From contig JAUCBJ010006693.1 of NCBI GenBank assembly GCA_032718475.1, positions 1 through 53,808 on the forward strand: a stretch of 53,808 nt of DNA. The letters run 5' to 3'. Below are positions 20,547-29,849 of this stretch, in pieces (the first letter of the stretch is position 1; the number at the start of each line of letters is the position of its first letter). Below the pieces are notes generated by a model that worked only from the letters and a program-made list of their open reading frames with translations, did no database searches and had not been told where the DNA came from. Origin of the DNA: Nemertoderma westbladi. Its lineage: Eukaryota; Xenacoelomorpha; Nemertodermatida; Nemertodermatidae. Both the position numbers and the translations under genes were made by a program.

Positions 20547-21062
20547 GTGGGGCGAGCCACGAAGTTGGCGGAGCCTTAGCGAATTGACACTGTTAGGGGG
20601 TGGGTCAATTTATGCAAATAGTTGTCGTCGTCGTCGTCGTTGTCGTCGTCGTCGTCGTCGTTGTCGTCGTCGTCGTTACGATTTTGACATGCTAATAACT
20701 TTGTCGGATTTAAAGCTGCCAAGTTGAAAATTTGTAGGTATCAATATGAGCAAAAGTTGAGATTTTTGAGAGACTTTCAGACACCATCAGTGCAATAGTC
20801 TCCCGCTAGAGGGCCACATGTCTAAACATTAAATGCCCTCCCATTTCTTTGCTTTTAATCCGTTTAAGCTGAAACTTGGCAGATATGTATTAGACCATTA
20901 GCTGTGACTTTCAAAGGAGGCGAATCCATCTGCAGTTCTCCAGTCTGCCGCTAGAGGGCCAACGTGACAACGACAACTATTTGCATAAATTGACCCACCC
21001 CCTAACAGTGTCAATTCGCTAAGGCTTCGCCAACTTCGTGCTGCGCGAAGTCCCCACTTCGT
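20547..21062 (+). mobile_element. MITE, family GTGGGGCGAGCC, about 516 bp
   Basis: Long terminal inverted repeats of about 85 bases start GTGGGGCGAGCCACGAAG and run through GCCTTAGCGAATTGACACTG to ATTTATGCAAATAGTTGTCG. The interior has a GTC/CGT microsatellite at 20625-20677 and two CCGCTAGAGGGCCA blocks in similar contexts (about 20802 and 20947). No protein is encoded. A nearly identical copy lies inverted at 29331-29849, and a relative lies at 21209-21530. Confidence 0.85.
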
Positions 21063-21208
21063 GTTTTATTAATGTTCTTTAATAGCGACAACAATTTACA
21101 TCCCCCAATTTAAACTTTATTCCTGGGAACTTTATTCATTCAATGTCATTGATTATTCATTAACCATACAAATGTTTATCTTTATAAAGGTTTATTCATT
21201 TGTATATT

Positions 21209-21530
21209 GTGGGGCGAGCCACGAAGTTTGCGAAGCCTTAGCATATGGGTGCCATTGGCGAGTTGTCTGTCGGTCGTCGACGTCGTAAATTTTTGATCGC
21301 TAATTACTCGTTATTCCTTAACGAAATTAAACGAAACTTGGTACGTATGTAGTCCGGCAATAGTTTAGAAAGAATCTGAAGTTTGGTCAAAAACGAACGT
21401 ACGCAACGAGGCACAAAAGGAGGACGAGTATTGTGTTGAAGACTTCTGACTAACGGCAGACAACTCGTTAATGGTACACATATGCTAAAGTCTTTGCTCA
21501 CTTCGTGCGGCGCGAAGCCCCCACGAACGT
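21209..21530 (+). mobile_element. Shorter MITE of the same family
   Basis: It shares the outer ends GTGGGGCGAGCCACGAAG and CGCGAAGCCCCCAC with the element at 20547. The inner part is different: AGCATATGGGTGCCATTGGC pairs with AGCATATGTGTACCATTAAC read from the other end, giving inverted repeats of about 70 bases. It has a different interior of about 180 bases and lies only 146 bases from the longer element. Confidence 0.75.
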
Positions 21531-21689
21531 GTAGTATACTGATACTGTAACCTGCTTATTTTTCTTAATTTTTAATGATATTCGTTTATTATTTTTGTTA
21601 GAAAGTACAGTACAACCTATATAAACTGCTCGTTTCCCTCAATTGGTAATATTAAAACGATTTTTCTCGATATGAATTTAATTTATCAA

Positions 21690-22385
21690 AATACAGTATG
21701 TATTTATTTTGGGGGAATATATATTTATTTTGGGGTAATATATATTTATTTTGGGGAATATATATTTATTTTGGGGAATATATATTTATTTTGGAGGAAT
21801 ATATATTTATTTTGGGAGAATATATATTTATTTTTGGTAATGTATATTTATTTTGGGGGAATATATATTTATTTGGGGGGAATATATATTTATTTTGGGG
21901 AATATATATTTATTTGGGGGGAATATATATTTATTTTGGGGGAATATATATTTATTTTGGGAGAATATATATTTATTTTGGGGGAATATATATTTATTTT
22001 GGGAGAATGTATATTTATTTTGGGGGAATATATATTTATTTGGGGGGAATATATATTTATTTTGGGGAATATATATTTATTTGGGGGGAATATATATTTA
22101 TTTTGGGGGAATATATATTTATTTTGGGAGAATATATATTTATTTTGGGGGAATATATATTTATTTTGGGAGAATATATATTTATTTTGGGGGAATATGT
22201 ATTTATTTTGGGGGAATATATATTTATTTTGGGGGAATATATATTTATTTTGGGAGAATATATATTTATTTTGGGGGAATATGTATTTATTTTGGGGGAA
22301 TATATATTTATTTTGGGGGAATATATATTTATTTTGGGAGAATATATATTTATTTTGGGGGAATATATATTTATTTTGGGGGAAT
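21690..22385 (+). repeat. AT-rich array of about 21-bp units, left half
   Basis: Units of the form GGGGGAATATATATTTATTTT, 20-22 bp each, occur more than 30 times. Because most units are 21 bp and hold no stop codon in any plus frame, three overlapping long open frames appear (GEYIFIL, GIYIYFG, GNIYLFW repeats). I regard these as artefacts of the period. The array is cut at 22385 by BEL/Pao copy 1 and continues at 34956. Confidence 0.92.
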
Positions 22386-23632
22386 TGTTCGCGCTTTCGA
22401 AGACCTTTAGCAGTTTAACCTGCCAAAATTTATATGTCTTTTAGTTAATTAAAAACCACTTTAGCATACGACAATATTTTATGCTAATACGCAAAACACT
22501 AGCCGAAGTCAGCCCATGCGCGATCATTCACCCGATGGATCTACACCCGGGAGACTGAATTCGGATGCTTAAATTGTATTATTGCAGTGTAAGGTTGCAG
22601 TGTATACCTACTGTATTATTCGATAGATCGTTAATAATTAATCTCTGACAGATATTATTGGCTTTCGGGAAATATTAACAGTTCCTTTAGGACGTGGCGC
22701 TTTATCTATTTAAACAGAACTAAGACTTATACTAAAACGCAACGATACTGCTTATGATTGAAGCATAAAGCGTATTCTTTAGGAAATACTTTGTTACCAA
22801 TCACAATCATACACACTATTCTGCCGACCGTCAGTATATTTGATCACACATAAAGAGAGCAGCAATTGACTCACGTAGGGTCTGCTAAATAACATTGGAT
22901 TCAATACACACCACATTAATATAAATCGCAATTGTTATGTATAGCCGGTCTCTCTAACCTGTAGTGTATCAAGAAAATTGGGAATTTGGGTGATTTATCC
23001 GTATTATCCAAAGAGCAATATTTCCATCAACAAATAGGTACAATTAATAACTGACGGTAAAATAACAGTACAAACAATATGATTAATGCAATTAAATTAA
23101 GTGAGCATGTTAATTAGTGAGTTATTGAGATTAGTTAGGTAACAGTTTATACTTTCGATAATTTAAGCAGTTTACTAGAGTTCTTCCCAAAAAGCCGGTG
23201 TTTCTGGCTTAGACAGCAATAACAACAAAGTATCAAGTAAAAACAGTAAGACTGAACACTCTCCTTATGATCGACCGAAAAGCTACACGTCGACAGGAAA
23301 AATCGCTCTGATTGGCTCAAGCCAAACAAAGAACCATGCATCCAATGGCTGTTCCCATGTCAGCAACCAGCTGTTAGATGTCGTAATATGAATCATCACG
23401 GCTAAGCTGTGAAAGGTAGTTGGTGCATTACAGGTTTTTTGCCTTACCATGTCCGCCAAAACACGTATATAGCAGAATGACTTTTATGTCCGCTAAAACA
23501 CCTGTAACGGTACCTTGCGGGCGAGGGGAATATATATACAGTTAGAGAACCTTTTTAGAGTATTCCAGCGCCTGGGGGGAAACTGGATTGCGAAGCAAAA
23601 GGGGCCAGTTAGATCCCACAGAAGCTTTTACA
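22386..23632 (-). repeat. 3' LTR of BEL/Pao copy 1
   Basis: On the minus strand it starts TGTAAAAGCTTC (23632) and ends GCGCGAACA (22386). It matches 33709-34955 over all 1,247 bases except one that I noticed. The 3' LTR of copy 2 (35590-36870) is a diverged relative. A TATAAAT sequence lies about 45-50 bases before its minus-strand 3' end. Short open frames inside are not genes. Confidence 0.92.
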
Positions 23633-23641
23633 CCGCTCCCA
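23633..23641 (-). other. Polypurine tract before the 3' LTR
   Basis: On the minus strand TGGGAGCGG directly precedes the TGT of the 3' LTR. Copy 2 has the same bases at 36871-36879. A purine tract here primes plus-strand DNA synthesis in LTR retrotransposons (family knowledge). Confidence 0.65.
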
Positions 23642-23710
23642 GAAAATGGGATTTAAGTCTATAAAATATACAAAATCACAGTTTCTAAAATATAAAAATA
23701 CTCTAAACAG

Positions 23711-24760
23711 TTAGTCTTTCTTGCGCGGACGGCGTTTACGCAGTTTTTTAAAGCTAGCAAGAGTCCTTTTCTCTTTGGGGCGAGCCACTTTACGAGGAGG
23801 GCTATAACTCCTGGGTGAAGGGTGCAATATGATTGCATCAGAAGGTATGGGATTGCGATCGGTATATCCGCCGGTCGAAGTACCGGGTTGATTGACATCA
23901 ACGTCCGGGGAGAGGGGTCTAACGGCTTTGAGAGCTCGTTTCAAGACAGCCGCTCTTACGGGCCCCCCACGAGTGGTCTGAACGAGGGCCGTGGGTGGAC
24001 CATAGGCAGTTAGAAACTTCCTTGGTTTAATGGTTCTTTCCAACTCGCGTTCGCGGGCTCTGTACTCGTAAGGCCGTCGATATACTTCCTGTAACTCAGG
24101 GTGTGAGTTGACAAATAAGACTCCATAGGCCGGATCTTGACGGATAAAGTTTATTAAGTTATACGAATTGATGTCACTCGGATTAATGCTCCTGAGGAAT
24201 TTGCGTACATATTTGGTTGAAATACATTCTCCAACGCGCTTCAATAGTTCATAACTTGATAGGCGCGATTTCTGCTCGACGGAGGCAAACAAATATGGAT
24301 GGAACGCATAAACTCCTTCGTAGGCGCGTCCAGGATAATAGCGATGGCGTGAATCACAATGTAAATCAGCGTTCGCTTCCCAAGCTCTGATATAACGTAG
24401 TACAATCATTTCATCTACGCTCTCTAAATCATGGTTAAAGGGACAATCAAAGCTGGCGTGTCCTTTTAATTGACAATGATGGCATTGAGTCATAAATTGG
24501 GGGCAGACAGCAAAAATGTGCAAATTATTAAGCCGACAATATGCACAATAGATTTCCATCGACGGTTGCTCGTGGAAATAGGAACAGATATCGTTGGTGT
24601 CCATAGACGTAATATGGTCTCTCGATGCGCACAGCCGACAACGTTGTCGAGAAACATAGTTGGCATGGCGATAATCGTACGCAGTGAGACACTGTGGACC
24701 TTGATACCCTTCTAGGATGTAATCGTTGTCGATATTCCGAGCGCGATAGGCTGAATCTCC
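23711..24760 (-). CDS. BEL accessory ORF3b, copy 1: Cys-rich, basic-tailed protein
   Basis: I do not recognise this protein. The frame is open for 349 codons; an internal ATG at 24604 would give 297. It has a Cys/His cluster: QRCRLC upstream of that ATG, then YCAYC at about 24550 and a C-x5-C-x2-C-x4-H-x4-C segment (VCPQF, QCHHC, GHASFDC). A middle part rich in Arg/Tyr follows (YRRPYEYRARERELER). The tail is strongly basic: PKEKRTLASFKKLRKRRPRK. No membrane segment or signal peptide is seen, so it is unlike an envelope protein. It lies between pol and the 3' LTR, as in copy 2. Between the copies the YCAYC region differs at about 12 of 73 bases, all silent. It could be a nucleic-acid-binding or capsid-assembly factor; that is inference. 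Confidence 0.7.
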   Translation of the reverse strand, partial: GDSAYRARNIDNDYILEGYQGPQCLTAYDYRHANYVSRQRCRLCASRDHITSMDTNDICSYFHEQPSMEIYCAYCRLNNLHIFAVCPQFMTQCHHCQLKGHASFDCPFNHDLESVDEMIVLRYIRAWEANADLHCDSRHRYYPGRAYEGVYAFHPYLFASVEQKSRLSSYELLKRVGECISTKYVRKFLRSINPSDINSYNLINFIRQDPAYGVLFVNSHPELQEVYRRPYEYRARERELERTIKPRKFLTAYGPPTALVQTTRGGPVRAAVLKRALKAVRPLSPDVDVNQPGTSTGGYTDRNPIPSDAIILHPSPRSYSPPRKVARPKEKRTLASFKKLRKRRPRKKD

Positions 24761-25159
24761 TCAGATTCTAGACATATTGGTTCGTCTTCCCAGTCTGTTA
24801 CGAATAGAATTTTCGTGATCTATTCTCGGTTTATCGATACGACGCCGCTGGGTATGATATTTAAATAGAACCATTTCCCTTTCGGTGTCTACATCGTCCG
24901 TATCATGTAAATCGATAGGATGGCCGGTAGTTAAGAAGTCCATATACGTACCATTACGATGCGTATAGCGAGCGGTTAATTTTCGATAGTCCAATTCACG
25001 CGTAAGTTGCTCTTGGGACATCGGCGGTTCGATATAACGACCATCGTCCTCCGTAATAGTCGGATCGGCTTCACCGCGCATCAAGCTATCCACAAACGCT
25101 TGTAAAGGTAGAGTATATCACTCTCTAATACCAAGGTCATCTTCTATCAATTCCGTCAT
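24761..25159 (-). pseudogene. BEL accessory ORF3a, copy 1, with a nonsense codon
   Basis: From ATG at 25159 the frame matches copy 2's ORF3a (37999-38397), but codon 14 is TGA (25120-25118) where copy 2 has CGA-type Arg/Tyr coding. The remainder is open to TGA at 24763-24761. The product is acidic and hydrophilic, with PPMSQEQL, TYMDFLTTGHPIDLHDTDD and KPRIDHENS segments. I see no known domain. It ends where ORF3b opens in the +1 frame. Confidence 0.55.
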
Positions 25160-25399
25160 ATCTGCTATCTGAGTTTATTAATATCAATATAAGTTAATAT
25201 TTTAGGCAAGCGGGCGTCGCTGCCTACTAGGCTTTTGCCCCCGGACAGTGGGTTTCTCAGCGCCGATGTACCGCTGTCGCAGTGTTTACGCCAACATGTA
25301 GCAACAGCACGACAACGATAACCGGCACAAGTCCCACCACTGTCCGTCCCAAAGGCTTGAATCCACTTGAGGTTATCTCGGTAGAGTTAGGGCTATTTT

Positions 25400-26786
25400 A
25401 CAATTGCGATTAGCTACTGTAAACACACTTTAGTAGTAACATTCACCTATAAACGCACAAGTTCCATACAATCATTGCTTACTGCACACATGCATGCCAT
25501 TTGTCCGTTAGTCAGTGTCTTCCAGAATGTCACGTTATTACTATGTATCCTTGGATACTAATAGTGCGCTATGTATACTCTTATGCTACGCAATGGGGCA
25601 AGCCTTTTATTGTTCCTTTAACTTGCTTCTAATTCTAGCGTGGGTGTTGCCATGGTGACATTATGGAAAACTAGCGGTAGAATTAGGGCAATTCTCATGT
25701 ATACAGATCTGGGATGTTATTTAATAGTAATTCTTTAATTGTCAATCTTCTCTTTATGCCTGATTTTATAAATTTTATCGGCTATTGACTATATATTGGA
25801 GATTCTCGCACTCTAGTACACTCAATATGAATCTCCGCTCCCATGATCTATTAATTACTGGAATTTTGGGAATGTTATAAATTGCACAAAATGACAATTT
25901 ATGAAATTCATTCGAATATGAATTTAAATTTATTCCCGTGAATTTTATTATTTGATGTTAAAATTGACACAAATTTTATTCCAGAGCATATCTGGGGACT
26001 TAGGATCCTTAATTCTATAAAATAGTCCTTCTAAGAATATCGGTAAATACTGCGATATCTTAATTGACTAGAAATTTTGAAGGATCGGGATTTTACAGAT
26101 TTTAATAAATATTAAATTAATATTTAGGATGGGCACCGATTTATTCCAGAACTTGTCTGGGGACGTTAACCACTGATTCTAGAATTTGTCTTTCAAGTAT
26201 ATCGGTGGGTGCCATGATATCTTAATCGACTAGAATTACAGATGGTCAAAAGTTTAACAGATTTATTTGCGATTGACGCTACTGTTAGAGGGACATCACG
26301 CTACTATATGTATTATTTGAAATAAGGTAGAAGAGCAATATCGCACGAAGCAATGTCAGTGTGAAGAGGCAAGTCGTTTCCAAGGTCTACCCAGAGCTTG
26401 GTTTAGCCGAGACACGAGGATCTGAACTTTGCATTCCTAATACTCTGCCTACCAATAATACTTAAATATAGTAGTGGCTTTATTGTACTTTAATAAGTAC
26501 GGACATTTCATCTTACTGTAGTCACGTATTTATAATATGATACGGACAGTAAGGAAAGAGAAAAAATAATTATTTCTCGCCGTCGCACTAAATATATATT
26601 ATAAATAATTACGTACGTAATAAACACTAATATATTGCACTAATCTACTAAATAATCCCTAAAATAACCTTCTACTAAATAAAATTAAAGAAAACGATTA
26701 TAATAAAATTACATAATAATACATACATAAATATAAAATAAAAACAAATATAAAATGATATAGTCACACGCCCACTCCACATGCTA
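25400..26786 (-). other. Non-coding block between pol and ORF3, copy 1
   Basis: No long ORF. Two direct repeats with a CCAGA...TCTGG hairpin and a GATATCTTAAT-CGACTAGAA end lie at about 25979-26080 and 26143-26245. A strongly conserved part follows at 26341-26565 (3 differences in about 225 bases from copy 2). On the minus strand TATAAATA at 26534-26527 could be a TATA box. The block matches 38640-40119 of copy 2. It may hold an internal promoter, a splice acceptor or a packaging signal for ORF3 RNA. Confidence 0.6.
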
Positions 26787-29330
26787 TCACGTTATGGAGT
26801 CCCTAGATATTTGTCGGATTAGGGAAGTAGTCGTAGGAAGAGTATCTTGCCTTCCATAGTTTCCGGACAGTTTTCGGTCTCTTTCCAGTAAACATAAACG
26901 ACTAGCTGGGCGATTGAGTTGTTGTGGTACTTTCTCCGCTCCCTTGGCCTGTCTACTCTCTGCCGTGGTAAGATGAGGAGGCCATTCTTCTTCTTCTTTA
27001 CTTAAGGAGTCGGATCCACCTAACCAGCCTGGAGTATCTATCAGTTCTTGAGGAGTTGCTCCTCTGGAAGCGATGTCGGCTGGATTAATCGTCCCAAGGC
27101 AATGTCTCCATTGATCTACATTGGAGTTAATATCGTCATTATCTGAGGAGTATGGTGTTACCTCAGTGGGTTCGTCCACTTCACTGCTCCCCTCTTCCCA
27201 ATCCTTTACTTGAAGTAGCCGGTCTTGTGGCAATCTTTCTTCAAGAGTTCTGCGGGAAGGGCCAGTAAAGTACCAACCTACTCTAGTTCTTACCGCATAA
27301 GTTTGTAATGGCTGCGGTTGAGCAGGCCGTTTCTCCAATGTCTCGAGCGCCTCATGCGCGTTTTGGCCGATGAGGATTTGCACTCCAGGATAATCGGTTT
27401 GGAATCGAGGTATCTCAAGATGTTGGATGCACTCGTCCTCGTCCCAGTTATAAAGGTCTGCTTGGGTAGTAGCAAAGTTCTTTATAGCCACCATTTTTAC
27501 TGACCTTATACTTTGTGCTCCTAATTTATCCTGGGGGGTGGACAACTCACCTACATAGTAATCTGCCGTTAGGGTAGATTTCCAAACCTGCATAATTCCT
27601 GACATATTCAATTTAGTCCGGAACTTGGGTTGTCCAGCAAAGATATCTTCGGCTAGTTCTTGATCGATGAATGTTCCTGTGCTGCCGGAGTCAAGTAGGG
27701 CGTTCACTATGTAACTCTTGTTGAGACCATGAACTCTCACTTGCACTACAGGAAATTCTCTTATTCCTATGTTGGAAGTTGGAACTTTCCAAGATGGTTG
27801 TTTGTCAAAAGGAGTTGGAGTAAACTCATCAGTGTCCTTTTCATACGTAAGTGCTCGATACACTGTGGTATTTATTAGATAACAGGATTCGTTGGCATCG
27901 GAGAATTCGTCTGTATAGAATCCTTCCCACTCAGAACCTTGGTCAGTGTCGTTCACATCACTGAATTGGACATGTAGTTCGGGCTCACTTACCTGACTCG
28001 GGTTGTCTCGTTCGAACTCACTGTGTAACAAGATGTGATGTTTCGCGCCACACTTTGCACACTTTACGTCGGAGTAACAGGTTCGCCGTTGGTGTCCTGA
28101 TCTGAGGCAATTATAGCATAACCGCTTATTCCACAGGACTGTACGTCTGTCTGCCATGGATTTCTTTAGGAATTCTGCACACGCACTCAAACGGTGGGGC
28201 CCGTCGCACAGCGCACATTTTGGTTTGATGTTACTCACCTTAACTTGGTTAACGTTCTGCACTCTCGTTCTTTCTTCGGGCTTTCTTCCGTGAATTCTCT
28301 TAGGAGACGTAGGAGGAGTTGTTGTTACCTGTTCTCTCCTGTCACTGGTTCGAGACTTGTATTTACTTACGTCTTTATAGTTCTTGTTGTCATAGTAAGA
28401 TTTTGCTGTGTCTTTCCCGCTGTCCTCTTCTTGAGAAGCTTGGCTTTCGCCGTCGTCAGTATAACACACTGGTATTATCCTTCTCCTAGAAACGGGTTTC
28501 TCACTTACCTTATTTTCCGATGTTTTCTCTCTGGACTGCCTTATGAGTTGTAATTTTACTTCACTATCTAAGAAAGACATGAGATCAGCCATGGTAGGAC
28601 TTCGTCGTTGTTGTTCATTCATGTACAACACTTTCTTGTCCCAGCGCGTACATACTCCACCTTTTGGTAAAGTAGAGACTACGGCTCCAATAACCATGGA
28701 ACTCTGATATTCATGAGACTTACCTAACCAGTCCAGTTGTCTACAGATCTCTTGAATTTCATCGGAAAACTCTATAATCCCGCTACTAAGGAAGTGTCGG
28801 GGGGCTACTAATTTTGCATACAAATACTTAGCTATGTTATCCTTATTACCATACCTGATGTTTAATGTATCCCAAACTTGTCTTAATCCTTCTGGATGTC
28901 CAATAAACTTTAACGCCATTAACTTGGGAGGTCCTTCCAAACATTTGATGAGGAATCTAAGTTTCTCTCCGTTAGATAGTACAGAATTCTGTATGCTATC
29001 TTTGTAATATTCGTTGAAAGGTAACCATTTCATCTCATCTCCATTGAATTTGACGATCTCTCCCACTTTGACCGCTTGGCGGGCTTCTGTTCTAGCCATC
29101 TGACGTGTAAAGCTTTCTTGGGCTATCGTGTTATTTAATATCGAATTATCGGTATATAAATTTCTCGGATCATTATCAGGTCTATAGGGAATATCATTAA
29201 TAACAGGTCTATAATCACCCTTAATAGGGTTTGCTATAGGAGTTTCAACTTCACTAGCAGTATAGATGCGTGTAGGCTCCACACCTTGCGCATGTAATAC
29301 TTCAGACCTAACAGGTTGACACAATGTTAC
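26787..29330 (-). CDS. BEL gag-protease part, copy 1, with RT and integrase deleted
   Basis: The 845-codon frame continues gag after the MITE. It holds the DUF1759-type gag core (about 29050-28550), two zinc knuckles (LCYNCLRSGHQRRTC near 28100) and the aspartic protease with DSGSTGTFID near 27690. Then, after SSDNDDI, about 590 residues present in copy 2 are replaced by NSNV and the frame resumes at DQWRHC, losing RT and most of RNase H. After AKGAE about 570 more residues are lost and it resumes at QQLNRP, losing integrase. Both joins keep the frame. The junctions show no clear GT-AG pattern, so genomic deletion is more likely than splicing. The original stop after RLCLL is lost, adding 31 residues. 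Confidence 0.85.
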   Translation of the reverse strand, partial: VTLCQPVRSEVLHAQGVEPTRIYTASEVETPIANPIKGDYRPVINDIPYRPDNDPRNLYTDNSILNNTIAQESFTRQMARTEARQAVKVGEIVKFNGDEMKWLPFNEYYKDSIQNSVLSNGEKLRFLIKCLEGPPKLMALKFIGHPEGLRQVWDTLNIRYGNKDNIAKYLYAKLVAPRHFLSSGIIEFSDEIQEICRQLDWLGKSHEYQSSMVIGAVVSTLPKGGVCTRWDKKVLYMNEQQRRSPTMADLMSFLDSEVKLQLIRQSREKTSENKVSEKPVSRRRIIPVCYTDDGESQASQEEDSGKDTAKSYYDNKNYKDVSKYKSRTSDRREQVTTTPPTSPKRIHGRKPEERTRVQNVNQVKVSNIKPKCALCDGPHRLSACAEFLKKSMADRRTVLWNKRLCYNCLRSGHQRRTCYSDVKCAKCGAKHHILLHSEFERDNPSQVSEPELHVQFSDVNDTDQGSEWEGFYTDEFSDANESCYLINTTVYRALTYEKDTDEFTPTPFDKQPSWKVPTSNIGIREFPVVQVRVHGLNKSYIVNALLDSGSTGTFIDQELAEDIFAGQPKFRTKLNMSGIMQVWKSTLTADYYVGELSTPQDKLGAQSIRSVKMVAIKNFATTQADLYNWDEDECIQHLEIPRFQTDYPGVQILIGQNAHEALETLEKRPAQPQPLQTYAVRTRVGWYFTGPSRRTLEERLPQDRLLQVKDWEEGSSEVDEPTEVTPYSSDNDDINSNVDQWRHCLGTINPADIASRGATPQELIDTPGWLGGSDSLSKEEEEWPPHLTTAESRQAKGAEKVPQQLNRPASRLCLLERDRKLSGNYGRQDTLPTTTSLIRQISRDSIT

Positions 29331-29849
29331 ACGAAGTGGGGACTTCGCGCAGCACGAAGTTGGCAGAGCCTTAGCGAATTGACACTGTTAGGGGGTAGGT
29401 CAATTTATGCAAATAGTCACGTTGGCCCTCTAGCGGCAGACTGGAGAACTGCAGATGGATTCGCCTCCCTTGAAAGTCACAGCTAATGGTCTAATACATA
29501 TCTGCCAAGTTTCAGCTTAAACGGATTAAAAGCAAAGAAATGGGAGGGCATTTAATGTTTAGACATGTGGCCCTCTAGCGGGAGACCATTGCACTGATGG
29601 TGTCTGAAAGTCTCTCAAAAATCTCAACTTTTGCTCATATTGATACCTACAAATTTTCAACTTGGCAGCTTTAAATCCGACAAAGTTATTAGCATGTCAA
29701 AATCGTAACGACGACGACAACGACGACGACGACAACGACGACGACGACAACGACGACGACGACGACGACGACAACTATTTGCATAAATTGACCCACCCCC
29801 TAACAGTGTCAATTCGCTAAGGCTCCGCCAACTTCGTGGCTCGCCCCAC
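29331..29849 (-). mobile_element. MITE inserted in the gag of BEL copy 1
   Basis: This is the inverted twin of the element at 20547-21062, with the same GTC/GAC microsatellite and CTCTAGCGG blocks. The uninterrupted site is visible in copy 2 at 46031-46040 (GTTAC followed by AGGGGG). Comparison shows that 519 bases were inserted, with AC possibly repeated at the borders. Copy 1 gag is thereby split: the N-terminal frame ends soon after entering the MITE. Confidence 0.9.

Noticed and set aside
20618-20677. GTC/CGT triplet run as a coding Arg/Ser repeat
   Set aside because: It is a microsatellite inside a MITE present in several copies.
21672-22444. Three long overlapping ORFs with YIFILGE-type repeats as a structural protein
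   Set aside because: They occur in three frames at once over a 20-22-bp simple array, which explains them fully; the same happens at 34838-35774.
26395-26460. tRNA-like gene in the BEL non-coding block
   Set aside because: The B-box-like bases match only about 8 of 11, the A box has an insertion and no cloverleaf could be drawn; kept only as part of a conserved block.
27080-27145. Copy 1 pol deletions as spliced introns (retrocopied spliced RNA)
   Set aside because: Copy 2 at the equivalent joins has no GT donor or AG acceptor in place, and the joins contain extra bases (NSNV codons).
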